Source: Palsa-1447 sp964414785 | GTDB taxonomy: Bacteria; Verrucomicrobiota; Verrucomicrobiia; Opitutales; Opitutaceae | Length of the DNA: 64,000 nucleotides | Direction of reading: 5' to 3' | Assembly (NCBI GenBank): GCA_964414785.1 | Contig: CAYPXZ010000007.1 | Location: 59,275-123,274, forward strand | Part shown: in pieces, positions 61,118 to 64,000 of the stretch | Layout: each line of letters starts with the position of its first letter | Numbering within the stretch: the first letter of the stretch is position 1 | Notes under the pieces: model-generated | Told to the model about the DNA's origin: nothing | Seen by the model: the letters and a program-made list of their open reading frames with translations, nothing else | The model's database searches: none | Position numbers and translations under genes: made by a program

Positions 61118-61855
61118 CTACTTGGGGGAGATCCTCTCGGCCGATACGGTGGCGTTCGGGCATGAGTCGATCCATTCGCCGCGGGGGCGCGCCCACTGCG
61201 CGGCGTTGGCGATCACCCGCTGCACGTTCGGGTCATAATAGGTCGGGTAGGCCTCATGGCCCGGCCGGAAGTAGAAGATGCTCCCGTTTCCCCGGCGCCA
61301 GCAGCACCCGCTGCGGAAGACGTCGCCTCCCTCGAACCACGACACGAACACCTGCTCCTCGGGTGCCGGGATCGCGAACGGCTCGCCGTACATCTCCTCC
61401 ATGGGGAGCTCGAAATACCGGTCGATCCCGCGGGAGATGGGATGGCCGGGATTGCACACCCAGAGCCGCTCGCGCTCGTCCGCCTCCCTCCAGGTGAGCG
61501 AGCATGTCGTCCCCATCAGCCTCCTGAATATCTTGGAATAATGGCCCGAGTGAAGGACGATAAGCCCCATTCCCTCGAGGACACGCGCATGAACCCGGCC
61601 CGCCACCTCGTCGCTCACCTGGTCGTGGGCCATGTGGCCCCACCACGTCAGGACGTCCGTCTCCTTCAGGCGCTCTGCGGTGAGCCCGTGCTCCGGCTCC
61701 TGCAGCGTCGCGGTCTTGACCGTCGCCTCGGGGAGCAGGCGCGCGAGGCCCGCGGCAATGACCGTATGCATCCCGTCGGGATACACCTTTTTGACCTTGG
61801 CACTCTTGTGCTCGTGGACATTTTCGCCCCAGACCGTTATGCGCAGTGAAGTCAT
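61118..61855 (-). CDS. ThuA-like (trehalose utilisation) domain protein
   Basis: A 245-residue cytoplasmic protein from ATG 61855 with no signal peptide. The class I glutamine-amidotransferase-like ThuA fold shows ITVWGENVHEHKS, YPDGMHTVIAAGLARLLP, TDVLTWWGHMAHD, LIVLHSGHYSKIFRRLMGT and FYFRPGHEAYPTY. ThuA proteins accompany 3-keto-disaccharide use in Agrobacterium and rhizobia, and frequently co-occur with DUF1080 proteins. The 3-keto-sugar cluster at 37-41.5 kb therefore may be functionally linked, although the genes are 20 kb apart. Divergent from the esterase gene, 38 bases between starts. Confidence 0.88.
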   Translation of the reverse strand: MTSLRITVWGENVHEHKSAKVKKVYPDGMHTVIAAGLARLLPEATVKTATLQEPEHGLTAERLKETDVLTWWGHMAHDQVSDEVAGRVHARVLEGMGLIVLHSGHYSKIFRRLMGTTCSLTWREADERERLWVCNPGHPISRGIDRYFELPMEEMYGEPFAIPAPEEQVFVSWFEGGDVFRSGCCWRRGNGSIFYFRPGHEAYPTYYDPNVQRVIANAAQWARPRGEWIDSCPNATVSAERISPK

Positions 61856-61893
61856 GATGGGATTTTGCAGTCCCCGTCTACCCCATACCCCCA

Positions 61894-63489
61894 ATGAGAA
61901 GCAACGCTTTGAGCACCCATAATCACTCCCCCGCCCTGCGGATCCTCCTGCCGGTGCTCGCCATGGTCGGCGCGCCGTGCATGGCCGACACGGCCTCCGC
62001 ACCCCCGGAAGGGGTCCCGGCGTTGGCCCCCCTCTTCGGCGACCACGCCGTCCTCCAGCGCGACAAGACCGACCCCGTCTGGGGGACCGCCGGCGCGGGC
62101 GACCCGATTACCGTAAGCTTCCACGGCCAGACGGCACGCACGACGGCCGGCGCCGACGGCCGCTGGATGGTCAAGATCGGGCCGTTCCCGGCGAGCGCTG
62201 ATCCCGCCGACCTGGTCGTGGCCGGCAAGGGCACCCTCACCCTCCACGATGTCGTCGTCGGCGAGGTCTGGATCTGCTCGGGGCAGTCCAACATGGAATT
62301 CATCGTCAACGACGGCGGGGGCACCTACCAGGTGAACAATGCCGCGGCAGAGGTGGCGGCGGCCAGCTATCCCCTCATACGGCAGATCGCGATCGAGCGG
62401 ACCTCCGCGCAGAGCCCGATGCAGGCCGTCAAGAACAGCGGCTGGCAGCCGGCGCTGCCGGCGACGGTCGGCAAGTTCACCGCGGTCGGGTATTTCTTCG
62501 CGCGCGACATCCACCTCGCTCTCCATGTGCCCGTCGGGATCATCAACAGCGCCTGGGGCGGCACGCCCGTGGAGTCGTGGATGAGCGACGAGGCGCGCAA
62601 TTCCTCGCCGTACGCCGCGTCGCTGAGCGACCGTTGGGCCAAGCAGAGGGCCGAGTGGCCGCCCGAGCGGGTCGCAGCCTTCCCCGCAACGATGGCGGCG
62701 TGGCAGAAGGCTGAGGCAGACGCCAAGGAGAAGCACACCAAGAATTTCCTCCCATGGCCCGGTTTCCCCGCGACCGAATCCTCGCCGGTGCGCCCGGGAG
62801 GGCTTTTCAACGGCATGATCGCCCCGCTTCAGCCGGCCGCCATCCGCGGGATCCTCTGGTACCAGGGCGAGGCGAACACGGGCCATCCCGAGGAATACGC
62901 CGAGCTGTTCGGTGGCATGATCCGGTCGTGGCGCGCCGGCTTCGGCCAGGGCGACGTGCCGTTCTATTTCGTGCAGCTCGCGAATTTCGGCGATGAGAAC
63001 GAGCTCGTCGACCGCAACTGGGCGCGGCTTCGGGAGGCCCAGGCCCAGGTACTCTCCCTGCCCGAGACCGGGATGGCCGTCACCGCCGACATTGGCGACG
63101 CCCAGAACATCCACCCGAGGAACAAGCAGGAGGTGGGCCGGCGCCTGGCGCTGGTCGCCAAGGCGAAGGTGTACGCCGTCCTTCCGGAATCCTCCAGCCC
63201 GGCATTTGAAAGCGCCACGCCCGAGGGAAGGGCGATCCGGGTCCGGTTCTCCCATTGCGGGACCGAGCTGCAGTCGCGCGGAGGCCCCCCGGAGTCGCTC
63301 GAGGTCGCCGGTGCGGACCACGTGTTCTTCCCCGCCGCGGGGGCCATCGAGGTCGACACCTTGGTGGCGTCGTCACCCGACGTGAAGGCGCCGGTCGCGG
63401 TGCGGTACGCCTGGACCAACGCCCCGAAGGCAAACCTCTACAGCGATACCGGGCTGCCCGTGGCGCCCTTCCGCTCCGATTCCTGGTAG
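61894..63489 (+). CDS. Sialate O-acetylesterase-like SGNH hydrolase, exported
   Basis: The 531-residue protein has a signal-like N-terminus (LRILLPVLAMVGAPCMADTA). A beta domain of the sialate O-acetylesterase type comes first (FGDHAVLQRDKTDPVWGTAG), then the SASA catalytic domain with Ser132 in ICSGQSNMEF, INSAWGGTPVESWM, RGILWYQGEANTG and the Asp-x-x-His region in DAQNIHPRNKQEVG. It should remove acetyl groups from sialic acid or from plant xylan-type sugars in the periplasm. No sialic acid genes are near, so a plant or microbial polysaccharide substrate is likely. Confidence 0.9.
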   Translation: MRSNALSTHNHSPALRILLPVLAMVGAPCMADTASAPPEGVPALAPLFGDHAVLQRDKTDPVWGTAGAGDPITVSFHGQTARTTAGADGRWMVKIGPFPASADPADLVVAGKGTLTLHDVVVGEVWICSGQSNMEFIVNDGGGTYQVNNAAAEVAAASYPLIRQIAIERTSAQSPMQAVKNSGWQPALPATVGKFTAVGYFFARDIHLALHVPVGIINSAWGGTPVESWMSDEARNSSPYAASLSDRWAKQRAEWPPERVAAFPATMAAWQKAEADAKEKHTKNFLPWPGFPATESSPVRPGGLFNGMIAPLQPAAIRGILWYQGEANTGHPEEYAELFGGMIRSWRAGFGQGDVPFYFVQLANFGDENELVDRNWARLREAQAQVLSLPETGMAVTADIGDAQNIHPRNKQEVGRRLALVAKAKVYAVLPESSSPAFESATPEGRAIRVRFSHCGTELQSRGGPPESLEVAGADHVFFPAAGAIEVDTLVASSPDVKAPVAVRYAWTNAPKANLYSDTGLPVAPFRSDSW

Positions 63490-63609
63490 AAGGGCCCCTT
63501 TGCCGCCCCAGGTATCAACAGAGCCAGCACGCCGGGTGTCCCCGCAAAACCGGCGCATTTTGGAGCGCCCAGCTTGAAGTTATTCGGGGATTGGCCTTAT
63601 TGGTTCCGG

Positions 63610-64000
63610 ATGGATCCTTTCTTCAAGGTCAGGGGTGTTTTTGCGCTTATTTTGGGCGTGTCGGCGGCCGCCCTCACCCCCGGGTGCGGGAAGGGACCGG
63701 CCGAGGCGCCCGCGCCTGCCGACGTCCAGGTCGTTTCCGTCGAGCAGAGGGACGTGCCGCTGGTGCGCGATTGGGTCGGATCCATGGACGGGTTCGTCAA
63801 TGCGCAGATCCGGGCGCAGGTGAGCGGCTACCTCACCAAACAGGATTACAAGGAGGGAACCGCGGTGAAGCAGGGTGACGTCCTCTTCGAGATTGATCCC
63901 AGGCCCTTTGCCGCCTCGCTTGCCCAGGCCGAGGGCGGCCTCGCGCAGGCGCAGGCCCAGCTCGGGAAGGCCGAGCTCGACGTCGCGCGCTACACCCCGC
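63610..64000 (+). CDS. RND efflux membrane fusion (periplasmic adaptor) lipoprotein, N-terminal part
   Basis: Truncated by the window end; 130 residues are visible. The ATG at 63610 begins a signal with a lipobox-like LTPGC (Cys26); an in-frame TTG at 63574 is an alternative. The MFP pattern is clear: DWVGSMDGFVNAQIRAQVSG, YKEGTAVKQGDVLFEIDPRP and then the helical hairpin FAASLAQAEGGLAQAQAQLG. These proteins join an RND pump to an outer-membrane channel. The pump gene probably follows just beyond the window. Confidence 0.9.
   Translation, partial: MDPFFKVRGVFALILGVSAAALTPGCGKGPAEAPAPADVQVVSVEQRDVPLVRDWVGSMDGFVNAQIRAQVSGYLTKQDYKEGTAVKQGDVLFEIDPRPFAASLAQAEGGLAQAQAQLGKAELDVARYTP

Overview
The window is about 68% GC and gene-dense, with many 4-base ATGA start/stop overlaps. 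The gene content points to the phylum Verrucomicrobiota, most likely near the Opitutaceae. Evidence: a DUF1549/DUF1553 'planctomycete cytochrome' protein paired with a DUF1501 protein; several secreted TAT or Sec proteins for sugar metabolism (two DUF1080, one Gfo/Idh/MocA, ThuA, GH127, a sialate-esterase type); a very large autotransporter-type beta-strand repeat protein with a PEP-CTERM tail; LpxD, so the cell has lipid A; and Bacteroidetes-like compact ParE/ParC. A run of 100 N at 46295-46394 shows this is a draft or metagenomic assembly. There are no rRNAs, insertion sequences, phage genes or CRISPR arrays, so the window reads as ordinary chromosome with a secreted-protein-rich stretch.

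Layout. 1-11 kb: the end of an OPT-family transporter, parC and parE, a PQQ-type beta-propeller protein, and the PSD1/DUF1501 pair. 11.1-18.6 kb: a TPP riboswitch followed by a complete co-directional thiamine operon (thiC, thiS, a divergent ThiE/TenI-like gene, thiE, thiG, thiH, thiF-rhodanese, thiD), nearly all with overlapping ends. 18.6-25.3 kb: a six-hairpin glycosidase-like exported protein, converging on a 1470-residue subtilisin fused to a PQQ propeller. 25.4-29.5 kb: the conserved YbbP/YbbA ABC pair with divergent tesA. 29.6-36.7 kb: a 1434-residue beta-solenoid protein with three exact 708-bp repeats, an orphan peptide-binding lipoprotein that starts with TTG, a small exported protein and a HhH-GPD glycosylase-like protein. 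36.7-41.7 kb: a glyoxalase-fold protein, a secreted 3-keto-sugar type catabolic set and a tRNA with anticodon CAU.

41.8-55.0 kb: a thioredoxin-like protein with an outer-membrane barrel protein, a HAF-repeat protein, an ice-binding-like (DUF3494) gene split by the assembly gap, a GH127 beta-L-arabinofuranosidase, lpxD, a fatty acid desaturase and an arylsulfotransferase-domain protein. 55.1-64 kb: a hypothetical gene, a DegP-like protease without a visible signal peptide, a membrane-anchored Ser/Thr kinase, a His-rich lipoprotein beside a znuABC-type metal importer, ThuA, a sialate O-acetylesterase-like enzyme and the start of an RND membrane-fusion protein.

The most unusual material is the set of three unrelated secreted proteins (subtilisin-propeller, ice-binding-like, arylsulfotransferase-like) that all end in two copies of the same roughly 130-residue module. 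The Cys-rich exact tandem repeats of the PEP-CTERM protein come next. I did not see a clear new defence or mobile system.
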